A stretch of DNA of 64,000 bases, from NCBI RefSeq assembly GCF_028640845.1, contig NC_080541.1:174396502-174460501 (forward strand), in the 5' to 3' direction. A model generated the notes under the pieces. The model was given only the letters and a program-made list of their open reading frames with translations, made no database searches and was not told the DNA's origin. A program made the position numbers and the translations under genes. The stretch is from Ahaetulla prasina. Its lineage: Eukaryota; Chordata; Lepidosauria; Squamata; Colubridae. The first letter of the stretch is position 1. Each line of letters begins with the position of its first letter. Shown in pieces: positions 45,180 to 57,522 of the stretch.

Positions 45180-47805
45180 TATACTTTAAAAGGAATTCCT
45201 ATGATAATTTCTTTTAGATATTTTAAATAGTTTGAAAAATATTGAGCATGTTTTTTAATGGAACAGCCATATATCCAGGGTTTTTTCCCTTTTCTTTTTT
45301 CTAAACTTAGATTTCCTTAAGAAAATTAGAGGTTACTTTCCTACATTTCCATTCATAATACTGAGCTTATATCCTTTTTTAATGTGGAATGTTAATAATA
45401 TTGTATGTAAACCAATTTGAGGACAAAGGCTTAAGTTTTATCTGGCTTCCATGAGAAAATTATTCTTTAAATTAACTCTAATTAAAATTTTGTAAGATTT
45501 TTTTATTTTATGTTATTTTTTGTGGAATTTGGGCAAAAAAAGAAGAATCCATGAGTATTAAAGTTTCTTAAAGCTTGTGAGTCACTACCTAAATAATTTG
45601 GTTTATCAAAAAAGCTAGTGCAATAAATGAAAGCATTTGCTGATCCCATAATTTTGATCTAGTATGGTAGCAACCCAAAAAACTTATTTTAAAATAGAAA
45701 AATTTTGGCAGAATCTAGCTACGTAACAAATAAAGACTATTACTAAGATCAAATCTAATAAGAATTTACAAAATTTTTGAAATCTATTATAGTGAATCAC
45801 TAGCCTTAAATGTATAAAAAAACATTAGACATTTGCCTTACAATGTTAAAATGCAATTAGTTAATTAAAAATGCTATTTTGTGTTTACTGGACATCCCAG
45901 AAGAAGTTTAAGAAAGGCTGGTGATCAGACTTTTATGCTGGAGATACAACAAATTGAAGGGTATTTAACATATTATTTGAAACTATACTTTGGTTTTCCC
46001 ATCCTGACTTAATGTTTGTATTCTTATAAATAAGATATGGAGAAGAAAATTAATATTTAAGAATATAAATATAAAGTTAAGTTGTGTGCCAAAATTTGGA
46101 ATTTCTTAGTTTAAGAGAACTGGGGTAGAGTAAAGATATTAATGTGTGGCTAGAATGAAGCTACATCCTAGATACAGCTTTCTGGATTGAATAAATGTAT
46201 TTCCTTTCACATTTTGAATTGTGCCTTTATAGACTCAGTTAAAAAACTTGAGCTATATTATTCAGTACAATCAAAATGTAATCTGTTGTTCACATAATGA
46301 TTTGCTTTAAAATGGTATAGCATTTTCTGTATACATGGTAATATATTTTGTTTTACTTTGATTATTTTTCCCCAATATTTCTAGTAATAAATCAATGTAA
46401 GTTAATAAAAAAAGAATAGACTGGATTGTCATTCTGATCCTTTCCATGCCTCAGTCCATTGAATATACTGTTAGTTATGTTAAAAAAGCAAATCAAACAC
46501 AGATCCTTCTTGTCACAATTTACTACAGTTTATGCCACTAGCTGAGGGACAAGTGGTATGGCAGAAAGTTGGCCTTCTCAGTTGAAAAACAAAGTTTGGG
46601 AGATATGCATCAGAATCTTCTTCCTGAAGCAAGTTTTAGCAGCACTGCTAACTAAAACCTTATTTCGGGCATTTGCTGAGTACCCAGATTGTTTTCCTCC
46701 TTAAAGTACACCACTAAATTGCATATAGACACTCGGTGTAGAGGCAGTTTTCAACATGTAGGGTGGGACTCAAGATCAAGATCCATTTGTTCTATGTAAC
46801 ATAGTTCCTTTTTAATAGTGAAATATCATAGTTTGGGATGTGGGGATAATTGCTAGTTGGGGACTGAATTGATTAAATTATTAGGCTTATCAATCTTTTT
46901 CATTTCTGTGTTTAGCCATTGAAAACAGCAGTCAGGATTTTTATTTGCTATATTTGTGTCATGATGAATCAGGCATAGGGATGAAGGTAGAGGAATAGCT
47001 TTTCTATGATGGCATGGCCATGGTTATAATTCCAGGTTTCATTTTCCTTGGAATGAATTAATGGAATCTTAATGCAGGGATCTTAATGGAGGTTTTTTGT
47101 GACATGTTATTTTTTATTTACACCAAGTATATTTTGCAATGTGAAAATATTGTGTTATTTATTTGCAATGGACTCTCTGAGGACGTGGAATCATATGATA
47201 AAATTACCACAGTGAGCAGTGAGCTGGGTTTTGGGAGCCATTTGATGGTTTCCTTTGGGGAAAATGAGAAAAATCAAAACCCATGGATTCTGACACTAAT
47301 TTTTCTGGTGTGCTCTAAGGGACCACAAATGCTGGGAAGCATATACATACTCATCACAGCAATATCCCTGTAACAGTTATCAGCTCCTCGATTTTTCAGA
47401 TGAGTCTTTGTTTCTAAAGATCGTTTCAAAACTGAAATACAGTTCTTTGTAATATACTGCAGATGTATATAGCATTAAAACAAAGAAAGGATCCCACCAT
47501 ATGTAGTAGATAGCAATGTATAACTCATGAGTAATTCCATTACAGTAATATCCTAAGGTCCCTAAGCTGATTGCTAATTGCACTAGAAGGGAAGGGAGGG
47601 AGAGACCTTTTATAGATACAAACTATTGTGCTTATAATACTCTTTTATCTACTTTCAAAACAAAAGCATGATCAAGAGAGGCTGCATGTATTGTCCTCAA
47701 TGCGAAAATTTAAATTCCACAGAAGGTCTGAAACTCATCCACGGCCATTACCCTAATTAAATGCTTCCTGGTTCATCTCTCTAATTGGTCCAATATGTGT
47801 CTATC
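45180..47805. other. Mostly unassigned AT-rich sequence
   Basis: Apart from an L1-like trace at 45895-46190 no feature was recognised. The plus-strand frame at 47086-47373 (95 codons) has no known motif. Confidence 0.4.
45895..46190 (+). mobile_element. Possible L1 ORF2 remnant
   Basis: The translation LLCWRYNKLKG near 45935-45960 resembles the CWRC..EGT block of squamate L1 ORF2, near its C-terminal Cys-rich region. The rest is too decayed to align by eye. Confidence 0.4.
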
Positions 47806-48012
47806 AGAGTCAGTTTGGTCTAGGCACCAGGCTAGAAACTAGGAGATTGTGCGTTTCAGTCCCATTTTAGGCATAAAAACTGGCTGGGTGACTTTGGACC
47901 AGTCGCTATCTCTCAGCTCAACTCACTGCGGGGTGGGGGGTGGTTGTAGGGAAAATAGGAGAAGGAAGGAATATTAAGTGTGCTGAGTTATTTATAAAAA
48001 TAATAAAGATAA
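47806..48012 (+). mobile_element. tRNA-derived, MIR-like SINE
   Basis: The head 'gagtcagtttggtctaggca' and 'ggagattgtgcgtttcagtc' (a decayed B box) is followed by 'gggtgactttggaccagtcg', 'tcagctcaactcactgcggg' and 'ggaaaataggagaaggaagg', resembling the MIR/CORE group in order of blocks. The 3' end is 'ttataaaaataataaagata'. A short deletion in the head removes part of the A-box region. A fragment of the same family is at 30698-30790. Confidence 0.75.
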
Positions 48013-49468
48013 GAGTTTTAAAACATTTTTTAAAATAGCTGCAATAAATAATCCAAACTCCAGCACGGTAAAAGCTGTGCTTGGTTCTCTCTAGGAGAAT
48101 TCCTGCCCCAAACATTAGAAGTGTATTTTGATTTAATCAGTCACAAATAGATTTTCTCTGTGCATTAAAAGTAGTGATTACAGCTATCTTTGTTACTCTT
48201 CAAGATAATCTTTCCTAGAACTGCTTAGAAGCAAAATGCAATTGCTTAAAATTTCTTACAGAAGAAAAAAATATTTAAAAATACTAATTGCCTCATTTTG
48301 AATAAGTGGGTTGTGTGCGTGAATTTCTCCAATTTCTCTCATGATAGAAATAAATTTAATTTTCGCTTTACTGTTTATAATAATAATATGATTTATATAT
48401 ATTATAGGTGGTTTGTATAAATAGCAAATATTTTATATTTAATTAATTCAACCTCATCATATATAAACTGACATCATTATTCAAATCTATCTTCTGCAAA
48501 AAGAAATGTACATAAAAATAACTTTCCATGCAGTTTGATTGATTAATAGACAGACAGACAGACAGACAGACATAGATATCTCACAATGTGAAAGCAGGAA
48601 AATGAGAATTGGATGGGACTGGATCAATCTATCTGGTTTTTTTTTATAATGATTATTTCCAAAAAAAATTCCATATAAATACAAAGCTTATATAGAGTAC
48701 ACACTCTATATAGCTCAATTTTCTTCAAGGATGGTTGCTGCAAGGAAGTATTCAGCTTCTTTGTCATTTCTAAAAATAGTGTGTTCAGTAACTCTTGCAC
48801 ATCTTTGACCTCTTCCTTGGAAACAGGTCTCTCAATACTGATTGCTAGAGGACATGAACATAAGAAAGTTTCCTATAGCAATTGGTTGGCCAATCTGGGT
48901 ACAGAACCTGAGTGAAGTAAGACTTTGACAACATGTCTTATTCTAGATCCAGTACAACACTCAGAATTAACTCTTGGTTTGTCTTCTTTCCTGTCAGTTC
49001 CATTACTAACAGTAATTTATCTAAAGCGGTTGTCTCTATCAAGCTGCAGTGTCATTTATTCAATCTGAAGATGGCAAAAGTCACCAGTTGTTAGATTTTC
49101 TCTTTTGGATGGTAACCTTGATTTTTTTTTCAATTTCAAGTTCATGCTTAGATTTCATTTTTGAGGTGAAGGAGGCTAACAATATGGTTGAAATTTTTAG
49201 ACCTCCAAAACTTGGGATTTTTCTACGATTTTCTCAGAGCCAGTTCACATTGTCTGCTTTTTAAACTTGGATACAAAATATACTACTTTTAAAAGGCACA
49301 CATGTACAACCTTGTTAGTTGTACATGGTGGCCTATGCATTTAATTATAATAAGCATTCCATGAGAGAGAAATTCAACCATCCAAGTGCACACTATTCAG
49401 AAATGTGGTATAGTAAATACGTTTTGACTGCTATTTCACCTTTTGTACAAATAGTTCTAAAATACGAC
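48013..49468. other. Unassigned sequence with a (GACA)n tract
   Basis: A short (GACA)n array of about six units lies at 48549-48571. Otherwise no feature was recognised. Confidence 0.45.
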
Positions 49469-49476
49469 ATCTATAC

Positions 49477-49583
49477 CAGGGGTCTCCGACCTTGGTCCCT
49501 TTAAGACTTGTGGACTTCAACTCCCAGAGTTCCTGGGAGTTGAAGTCCACAAGTCTTAAAGGGACCAAGGTTGGAGACCCCTG
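49477..49583. mobile_element. Hairpin hAT MITE (107 bp), nearly perfect palindrome
   Basis: The two arms of about 50 bases are complementary almost throughout, with a loop of only a few bases around 49528-49532. The ends are CAGGGGTCTCCGACC and its near-complement. A perfect 8-bp TSD, ATCTATAC, lies at 49469-49476 and 49584-49591. Arm identity this high points to a very recent insertion or hairpin-mediated repair. Confidence 0.95.
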
Positions 49584-49684
49584 ATCTATACCCTGGTCTT
49601 GGTCGACTTTTATCTTGAGTTCTATTTGCCATTCAGCTGCAGAGGTTTTCTTTGGTACCATAAACAAATGTAGAGTTGTGTGGT

Positions 49685-49831
49685 GTTTGGTGCTCTCCGA
49701 TCTTGATTGTTTTCTTCAGACATTTAATTACCCAAACTAGGTAATAACATCAGTGCATCTAGTGGTCATTACCTAGTTTGGATAAAGAAATGTCTGCAAG
49801 AAAACAACCAAGCTCAGAGGATACCAAAGGA
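49685..49831. mobile_element. Unclassified inverted-repeat element
   Basis: The left arm 'cagacatttaattacccaaa' plus 'ctaggtaat' (up to 49745) pairs with the right arm 'attacctagtttggataaag' plus 'aaatgtctgcaagaaaacaa' (from 49768). Pairing extends outward over about 60 bases with mismatches ('tttggtgctctccgatctt' with 'agctcagaggataccaaa'). No clear TSD. It may be a foldback MITE or two opposed ends of a longer repeat. Confidence 0.6.
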
Positions 49832-50139
49832 TCCCTCATTTTACCCTGAGCTACAAATATTTTCCTTTAAATGTAGAGTTACTGTGTGGATGGCATATGA
49901 AAGCCATGTTTTTTTTTTCTTTTCTCTCTTTCTTTCCTTACAAAATAAGGTTTCATACGCCCATTTTTAATTAGTGATGTTAAAATATTATAAGAACATC
50001 TTTTCCTAATTGCCAATGCACAGATACCCCCACGTATTCAAACAGCTGAAAAGAGGTATGGATTATTAGTGGTAGGTAATGCAGCACTGCTCCATTTAAA
50101 AAAAAACACCTATTCTATTAAGCATTTTAAATGAGATAA

Positions 50140-50815
50140 AAGGACAACAAAGAATGTTCTTTCTGCGCCAACTCAGTAAGCTCAAACTGCCCAAGGAGCT
50201 GCTGATCCAATTCTACAGAGGAATTATTGAGTCTGTCATTTGCAACCACTGTCTGGTTCGGTTCTGCAACCCAACAAGAAAAACACAGACTTCAGAGGAT
50301 AATTAGAACTGCAGAAAAAATAATTGCTACCAACCTGCCTTCCATTGAGGACCTGTATACTGCACGAATCAAGAAGAGGGCCGTGAAAATATTTGCAGAT
50401 CACTCGCATCCTGGACATAAACTGTTTCAACTCCTACCCTCAAAACGACGCTATAGAGCACTGCACACCAGAACAACTAGACACAAGAACAGTTTTTTCC
50501 CAAAGGCCATCACTCTGCTAAACAAATAATTCCATCAACACCGTCAGACTATTTACTGAATCTGCACTATTATTAATCGTTTCATAGTTCCCATTACCAA
50601 TCTGTTTCCACTTATGACTGTATGAGTATAACTTGTTGCTGGCAATCCTTATGATTTATATTGATATATTGACCATCAATTGTGTTGTAAATGTTGTACT
50701 TTGATGAACGTATCTTTTCTTTTATGTACACTGACAGCATATGCACCAAGACAAATTCCTTGTGTGTCCAATCACACTTGGCCAATAAAAATTCTATTCT
50801 ATTCTATTCTATTCT
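50140..50815 (+). mobile_element. CR1-L3/Rex1-type LINE, 3' part with (ATTCT)n tail
   Basis: Coding starts in one frame (QQRMFFLRQLSKLKLPKELL) and shifts near 50240 into the frame ending at 50529: TTVWFGSATQQEKHRLQRII, RTAEKIIATNLPSIEDLY, HPGHKLFQLLPSKRRYRA and RHKNSFFPKAITLLNK. This is the C-terminus of a jockey-superfamily RT ORF. The 3' UTR ends 'cacacttggccaataaaaat' and runs into (ATTCT)n at 50790-50815, identical in unit to the AATAG repeats reported at CR1-L3 ends in snakes. One frameshift and a missing 5' part make it inactive. Confidence 0.85.
50788..50815 (+). repeat. (ATTCT)n microsatellite at LINE 3' end
   Basis: About five units of the pentamer directly follow the LINE terminus. 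The complementary unit is AGAAT, which is AATAG in another phase. Confidence 0.9.
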
Positions 50816-52154
50816 AAAAGAAAGAAAAGAAAAAAAGGGTAGATAGTCAAAGGAAAAAAGAGGGGGGAAAGAAAGCACAGTAAAATAAGTAAAGTAAAAT
50901 AAAGTAAAATAAAGCACAGAATAAATAAATAGGGAATTTACAAGCATCACAGAATTAGAGTATTTTTTTTACTATTTCATTGATTGGTTTTTAAATGACT
51001 GTATATATGATATCATTTTCAAAACTGCAGGTCTTACTTAAATGCAAACAATTTATGAATCTCAACAACAGTAGTCAGAACAATATAAATTGAAAAAGAT
51101 CAACATTATAGTAAAGTATATCCAGGCTACTGAAGATTTATTCAAATTTATCAGTTCCAGTAGAGCTGAAATATTTAGAAGAAACCCAACTTTGGGATGT
51201 GGTACAAACCTATACAATTTTTTATTTGTATAATAAAGAGTTTACTCTAATTTAAGCTTGTAGCAAATTGGCAGCAAATGTATCTCTTTCAGAACAGATG
51301 TGATATCTTTGTAATAGGTTACTCCTTTAGTAACTTAACTCAGCATTATGTATCCGCTAAAGTTTCCAGGTTGCCATGCTTGATATGAAATTAGAACCAA
51401 ACCATTTATGTTGCTTAGGTATGAAAGTATTTTTTCTTTATGTAAAGACAACAATAGCTTACGTGTATAATACAAGCAATATTTTTAAAGGCATTCTTTT
51501 GGGGATATGTCTCTATATAAAACATTTTTTCCAACACACTTCCACATGTGTTGAGGCTACATGTCCCTCAATCATTTGAAATTCTCAATCAATGTGACCA
51601 AAAGGCCTTTTCTAGCTAAGGGATTTTGAGAATTGGAATCCCAGCATACTTATAGGACATGAGATTAGGCAAGATCAGTGATAATACTAGATCCATGATT
51701 GTACAAAGCCAAAATTCAATCAGAAATGCCACAAGAGTGAGAGGAAATATATAGATGTTCACAATTTCCTCCATATAAATGATTAATCTTGAAATAAATA
51801 AAACTCCTTGAGAATATGTTCCAAGTTAAATTGTCAGATTTCTCAGACATAATCTAATATGGTCTAATCTAATTCAATGCCTGACTATCTGAAATTATGC
51901 TCATATATTAGAATAAGAGTTTGAGGATGTGCTAGAAAACCAAAAAGCCCCAATTCACAGAGTTCAATAAAATTCAAGTGCACATAAAGTTTAATTCTCA
52001 TGCTATTGCTGAATAGTTAGTTAATGATTTTGAAGCAATTCAGTAAATAGCATTACCATTAAGTAGGGAAACAATAATCAAAGGTAGATGACATTAGATA
52101 TCAATTATTTCAGAAAAGAGAGGGATGCTAGATTTGTCACTGACAGCCCTTTTT
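50816..52154. other. Mostly unassigned sequence
   Basis: No gene seen. At 51605-51650 'agctaagggattttgagaat' and 'tggaatcccagcatactta' may be a decayed arm of the CAGGGGTCTCC MITE family. A purine-rich stretch lies at 50815-50920. Confidence 0.4.
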
Positions 52155-52157
52155 ATT

Positions 52158-52217
52158 CATGTATGTATGTATGCATGCATGCATTTATTTATTTATTTGT
52201 TTATTTATTTATTTAAT
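52158..52217. repeat. Compound (ATGT)n(ATGC)n(ATTT)n repeat
   Basis: Three adjoining tetranucleotide runs. Confidence 0.9.
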
Positions 52218-52268
52218 GGGTGACAGGCACTAAAGACTACAGAATGCAAGTTCAGAAAAGGTAAAGGA

Positions 52269-52307
52269 AAGGAGGGAGGGAGGGAGGGAGGGAGGGAGGG
52301 GGATGAT

Positions 52308-52380
<73 letters not shown>

Positions 52381-52392
52381 GCAGACAGGCAG
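52269..52392. repeat. (GGGA)n then (GATA)n microsatellite
   Basis: A run of about eight GGGA units (52270-52301) is followed by GATGATGATA and about 18 uninterrupted GATA units to 52380, then GCAGACAGGCAG. GATA/GACA repeats are known from snake genomes, where they accumulate on W chromosomes (Bkm sequences). The minus-strand frame of Ser-Ile-Tyr-Leu repeats here is a translation of this array. Confidence 0.95.
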
Positions 52393-55300
52393 AAACCTCT
52401 GTCTGACCAATCAGGAAATATTTTTTTTTTTGTAAAAGCAGACAGTGATGGCATCTGCTCTGGCTTCTGTTTTACAGACTCATACTTTGTTCAGAAAGTC
52501 CCGCTAGGAATTGCTGATCATGACCAACACATTTTTGCTATGTGCCTATTTCTGCTGCTTCAATGGAAGCCAAGTCAAGGATTAGTTCTGAGGATTCAGC
52601 AATATTGAAAGCTCTTCTCTGACACAGCAGAACAAGTTCACTTTACTCAACAGCCAGCAAGCCTATCTAATACATTTACAACCGGAACAGCATCTATGTA
52701 AATAACTGCACAGATGCAATTATTCTAACTTTTCTGTAGCTGTCTGCATTGATGTATTGGATCTGGCAAATGTCCATTCTATTTATACATAGATTAGATA
52801 AAGGGAAACCTTTTTGGGGAGAAAATTTCTAATGATACTGGTTACACCAAAGAATGTTTTCTATTCTGCTGAATGCCACAGCCATTAATTCAAAGATTAC
52901 AAAAGTTCTATGGTTAATTTGCATTTCAATAGATTACAAGTGGAAGACTTGATTTCACTTATTATGAATGTTCTTAGATACCTGATCTTTAGTATAAGAT
53001 GGAATGATATCAGGGCAGATTTAATTGGGAGTGCTATTCATTTATAGGCACCACAGAGGCAGGGACATTTTCAGTCGAAGTGAAAAGGCTGAAAGAAGTC
53101 ACAACTAAGCAAGAAAAACCTGGAAATGTCACTGTAACTTTATATTGAAGGAAAGAATCATAAGTTATTGCTCAGTGGTTACCATTGGTTTTAGATTAGA
53201 GAGATGTCCCACACAGCAATAGGACACACTGAGTGATTGCCATACCCTTTCAATGTCAGTTGACATACAGTTCCCAAGTTAACAGCTTATGCTGCTGCAA
53301 TGTTCATAAAATATTTGGGTTTAATATTCAGTGGGTTAACCAAGGATAACATTAACATGACTGGCTAGCCAGTATGTGCAGTCTTTTTTGTTGCGGTTGA
53401 ATAGACAAGAAAACAACTCCTTAGGCTGTACTGCATCTACATATTGATTTCTGTTTAAGGACACTTGGCATCCCTTAGACACCAGACTTTATCCTGCATG
53501 AATGGCCTGATTCCTTTCTTTCACGTCACTAATGTCCAAACTACACATCCTTTAGAATAAATGATGGTGGTAAATGTGTTTTTAATTAGTTTGCCAATGA
53601 AAATCACAATTTGGTGGGAAGGATGTCAGTGATTAATTATGAGCTCTATAGCATCCTTTCCCAATCTACCGGCTATGAATTCTGAAAGTGGCTGACCCGT
53701 TATATTTGAAGAGCCCTGTGTTTGGGGGAAGGCAGCTCTAGATTGCTGCACTGTCAGAGCCCATCCCCAGCTCAAAAAGAACATAAACATCATCACAATT
53801 CAGAAATTGATTGGAACACATCAAAAGTTATATTTTAAGTAAAGATGTAAAATGAAATGGTTGACAATGTCGCTATAGGAGCTGATAATTTTTTTCAAAA
53901 TTATGCAGGCTTATAATTCATGTTTACACGTTTGTCATTGGCTGGTAGTGAGAGCATAATAGAAAAATAGTGTATGTTGAAAGTAGCAAAAGGAAATGTC
54001 ACGCAAGTCTGAAATAAATTGAAGATTGTGCTGTTTTATAGAGCTGCAAAAATAGCCAAATAGCAAAAAGTTTCACTGGCAGAATTATATAAAATTGTTT
54101 CTAATTAACTGTCTCCCACATAATATTGGACTTTTAAATGCTGACTAAAATGTGACAAAGATTCCAATTTACATATATCTTTCTCTTGCACATTAGCTAA
54201 ATTTCAAAAATTAAACTTAAGAATACTAAATTCTCTAAGGAGTTGAAATATTAAATATGACACTTAGGTGAGTAAAATTTAAAATACAAATATTCTTTAA
54301 AATGGTAGAAAATATAAAAATAATTTAAAGGCTAAAAAGCTATTTAAAACATTTTTAAAGATTACAAAATACTTAGAATGTTTTGAAGAAATATAAAATT
54401 TTGACATAATTATGTGTTTCCCTTTTATATACCTGTAATACATTGAAATAAGTTACAGAAAACATTATGGATATTGTGCTCATTCAAGGCTTTGAGTTTT
54501 CCCATTCACATTATAAAGGAAATCATAATTCACAGAAATAAGAACCACCAGGATGTAGTCTGATGGATTCAGAAGAATCATTCAAGGGTTTGAGTTTTCC
54601 CATTCACAGGCTATTTGAAGAATCAGTCCAGATATCACGCTAGATCAGACTAGCTTTTCCTAATTCAGTTTTTTAAATATGGGTATCATTTGGAAAACCA
54701 CTATTGCAGAAACCCCATTGCCACTCTAGAGCATGAAAAAATATAATCTCACTATTTCTAAAACTATTTTCCGATAGGACATTGATCTTTAACTATATGG
54801 GCTTCCTTCTGCCATTTTCCCATAATTACTACTGATGTTTGGGAAAGAGTTTAGCAGGGAGGACAAATCATGAAGAAGCTTTCCTAGACCTGGTGTAATT
54901 AAGCTAGGTAGATTATGTCTCAGACAAATAAATCAAAAATTATTTTGCATTGAGATTCCTTCTAAATTAAACCAAAATTATTTTTATTTAAAGGGATATT
55001 TTGCCTTTTCCAGAAAAATAGCCACTCAAGGTCTTGACCTATAACAGTCTTCCAAGCCTGGTACCCTCTGTATGTATTGGGCTAACAGGTTGTATTTTAC
55101 ATTGTCCACTCATCCTTTCTAACATAACCTTTCATTTGACTATTGGACCTCTTCCATTTTTGCTTGGTTGACTCTTGCATTAGCCCTTCCTCCCAGCTAT
55201 CCTCAATTGACTGGTTAATATTCTCTGGCAGTAATTTCCTTCCCATTTATATCACCAGAGAGGTCTGTCCTCTCAAAGTGCAAGAAATAGAAATCAGTAC

Positions 55301-57199
55301 TCAGAGGGGGAAAGACCATTAGCCTTGAACCCCTCAAGCTAACTTTATCCCCATCTCACTCTCACCCTGAGACAACTTGAGGACAGTTCCTTCTATGTTA
55401 CAGAAAAATGATTCAACTATCTTGAAATAATTAGAAACAGAATCAGGGTGTATTATGGCCTTCCCCAAACTGGTATCCTCCAGATATGTTGGAGTTTAAC
55501 ATCTGTCACCAATGCTGCTTGGCCAATAGGTTGACAAGATACATTCTAACACATCTGGAAGGTATCAGGTTGCAGAAAGCTGAGATTATGAAATCTCAGT
55601 GAAGCATTCACAGGAGACTTTCCCAGCTGACTATGACTGTAAATTGTAACAGAAGTTTAGAATGTCTCTAATTACTTGTGACTCTTAGTGGAACTGTGAT
55701 CCTGAAAGATAAAAATGTTAGGAGGTACTCTTATTGTTTGAGAAACTGTTAGAGTCCAGCTATGTTTAAAAGATTAAAGAGGGAGAGGGAGGAGGCAGGA
55801 TGTCACTCTTGCTACTTTCTCCCACATTCAATTGTTTCTCATCACAGCTTTAAATTAAGTATTTTAATATAATTTTAATATGGAATTCATCAATTCTCTG
55901 CCATTTCCAGGTAAAAGGGATAGAAGTTCATCCACGAGTATGGCAATAATTGTTCTAAAAGTGAGCCCATCTTATTTTTTTTTCTAGCAGAGAAGAAAAT
56001 AAAAATAAATTATACTGAACACCTGAACTAGAGAATATTTGCAAATAATCTTAGCTTATGTAGGTATTATCAGTTTGAAACTCTTATCAGGAACATTAAA
56101 TTCTACTCCCTTCCAACACTGTTCAGATGACAACTTCCTACACTTGTGCATTCACTCCAAATGCCTGTGGAAAAGAATTTCAATCTTCCACATGAGCAAA
56201 GACCCTGATAATTGAAGTTCCTAACTTATGCACAAGCCAAAAGGCATGTACAGCTGTATACATGAAGGTTTCTTTACTGCAGGCAGTTGTACTCAGACAT
56301 GTGACAACATTCAAGCAATGTCAGCAGGGGTCAGTCTTATCTGGAACAAGTACATAAATGGACCTATTTAGATTTTGCTGTGGGAGAACAGCAGTGATGG
56401 AATGTCTCCAATTATTCTTTCTGTCAGCATCCCTGCAATGACTCCCGGAATCCCGTTCCCAAGACTGAAAGAGCTTCAAGGATCACATTCGAAAATCTCA
56501 TCAAATCTCACAAGGGTTCAGCTTTTTCAGTCCAAACCTCAGCAATGAAGTGATTTTTTTAAAGCATTGTTTTAAGATTTCACACTGCTGTTCTCTACTG
56601 ATATTTAGTGAAATGATTTATATTCAGCTTTCAGGATCCTATCATCATTTGTGCCCGACTCCAACATCTGTCCTATGAAGAGGAATACTCTTAGGGCTGG
56701 GTGAAATTTAAACACCAGCCACCCTTACTTTCCAATAATCAAATGATTAGGAAATGTCATTCCCCAGATGGAAAAAAAATATGCTAGCAGCTAAACACAT
56801 TTCAAAACTTCAAGCTGAAATAAGGACTTTGTCTTTTGGCAAAAATCTAAAAATGGAAGGATGGCAGAGGTGATTAATTATCTTTTTGCATTCTGAGGCA
56901 GTTACTGTAAAAAAAAAAGTTTAAGAAACAGTTTCTCATAGATTGATCTTACTGCAGATTCAGCACTTCAAGGCTATATCTGGAATTGTCAAACAGATGA
57001 AAAGCCACATTAACTTATTTCAAAAAACATTCCAAAATTCCCTTCTGACCCCTGTGGTATGCGTCTTCCTCAATTTCAGGTCCTCTACCAGAGGCCTGGG
57101 AGCAGGACCTTCTACAGCTCAGTATCTTAGCTGTTTCTAACACTGCACTCTTCCAGACAGAGGCCTCCGACTTCATTCCTGAGATCCGTTGCAGCTATT
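52393..57199. other. Repeat-poor unassigned region
   Basis: Nearly 5 kb in which I recognise only one decayed MITE (55455-55592) and one 29-base direct repeat (54482-54510 and 54580-54608). No coding frame of interest. The AT-rich, unique look could mean old neutral DNA or conserved non-coding DNA. Confidence 0.4.
55455..55592. mobile_element. Decayed hAT-type MITE
   Basis: The left arm 'gccttccccaaactggtatc' and 'ctccagatatgttggagt' pairs loosely with the right arm 'acacatctggaaggtatcag' and 'gttgcagaaagctg'. This matches a hAT MITE family in amniotes with ends CCTTCCCCAACCTGGTGCC. A related fragment may lie at 55050-55095. Flanking 8-mers are not clear. Confidence 0.6.
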
Positions 57200-57522
57200 C
57201 TCCCAGCTTAGGAGTTACAGGATTACAAGTGGTGTAGTTTTGTATACCAGTTCATTGGTTTGAATTATGGTGGTAGTAGGGATTATCGTGAGGACTCTAT
57301 TGGCATCTTCTAGCATACTGATGGTGTTTCTCCACTGAGCATTGGTACTGGTCTTCTGCGTTGATATAGCTAGTTTATCCATGATCTTATGCCTCATATG
57401 AGCAGCTGTGGTCTTTAACAGAGAGGATGGCAGTAACATTCCTGCTTCAGGTGTTGGCTGCACATCCAGTTGTTCTTCCTGATCTTCTTGAATCTGGGAT
57501 GTATGGTATAGTTGATCCAGCT
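57200..57522 (-). mobile_element. R4/Dong-like LINE, N-terminal ORF part, antisense
   Basis: On the minus strand the frame from about 57486 to 57215 reads EDQEEQLDVQPTPEAGMLLP, then HKIMDKLAISTQ, STNAQWRNTISMLEDANRVL and TIIQTNELVYKTTPLVIL. This layout resembles the region between the N-terminal block and the RT in R4/Dong proteins. It is open for 82 codons but lacks RT and endonuclease. A hAT MITE lies immediately upstream of it. What follows to 58090 is not recognisable. Confidence 0.55.

Noticed and set aside
47086..47373. A 95-codon plus-strand frame
   Set aside because: No motif, no splice-site context I trust, and length within chance for AT-rich DNA of this size.
52230..52454. Ser-Ile-Tyr-Leu repeat protein on the minus strand
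   Set aside because: Translation of the GATA microsatellite.
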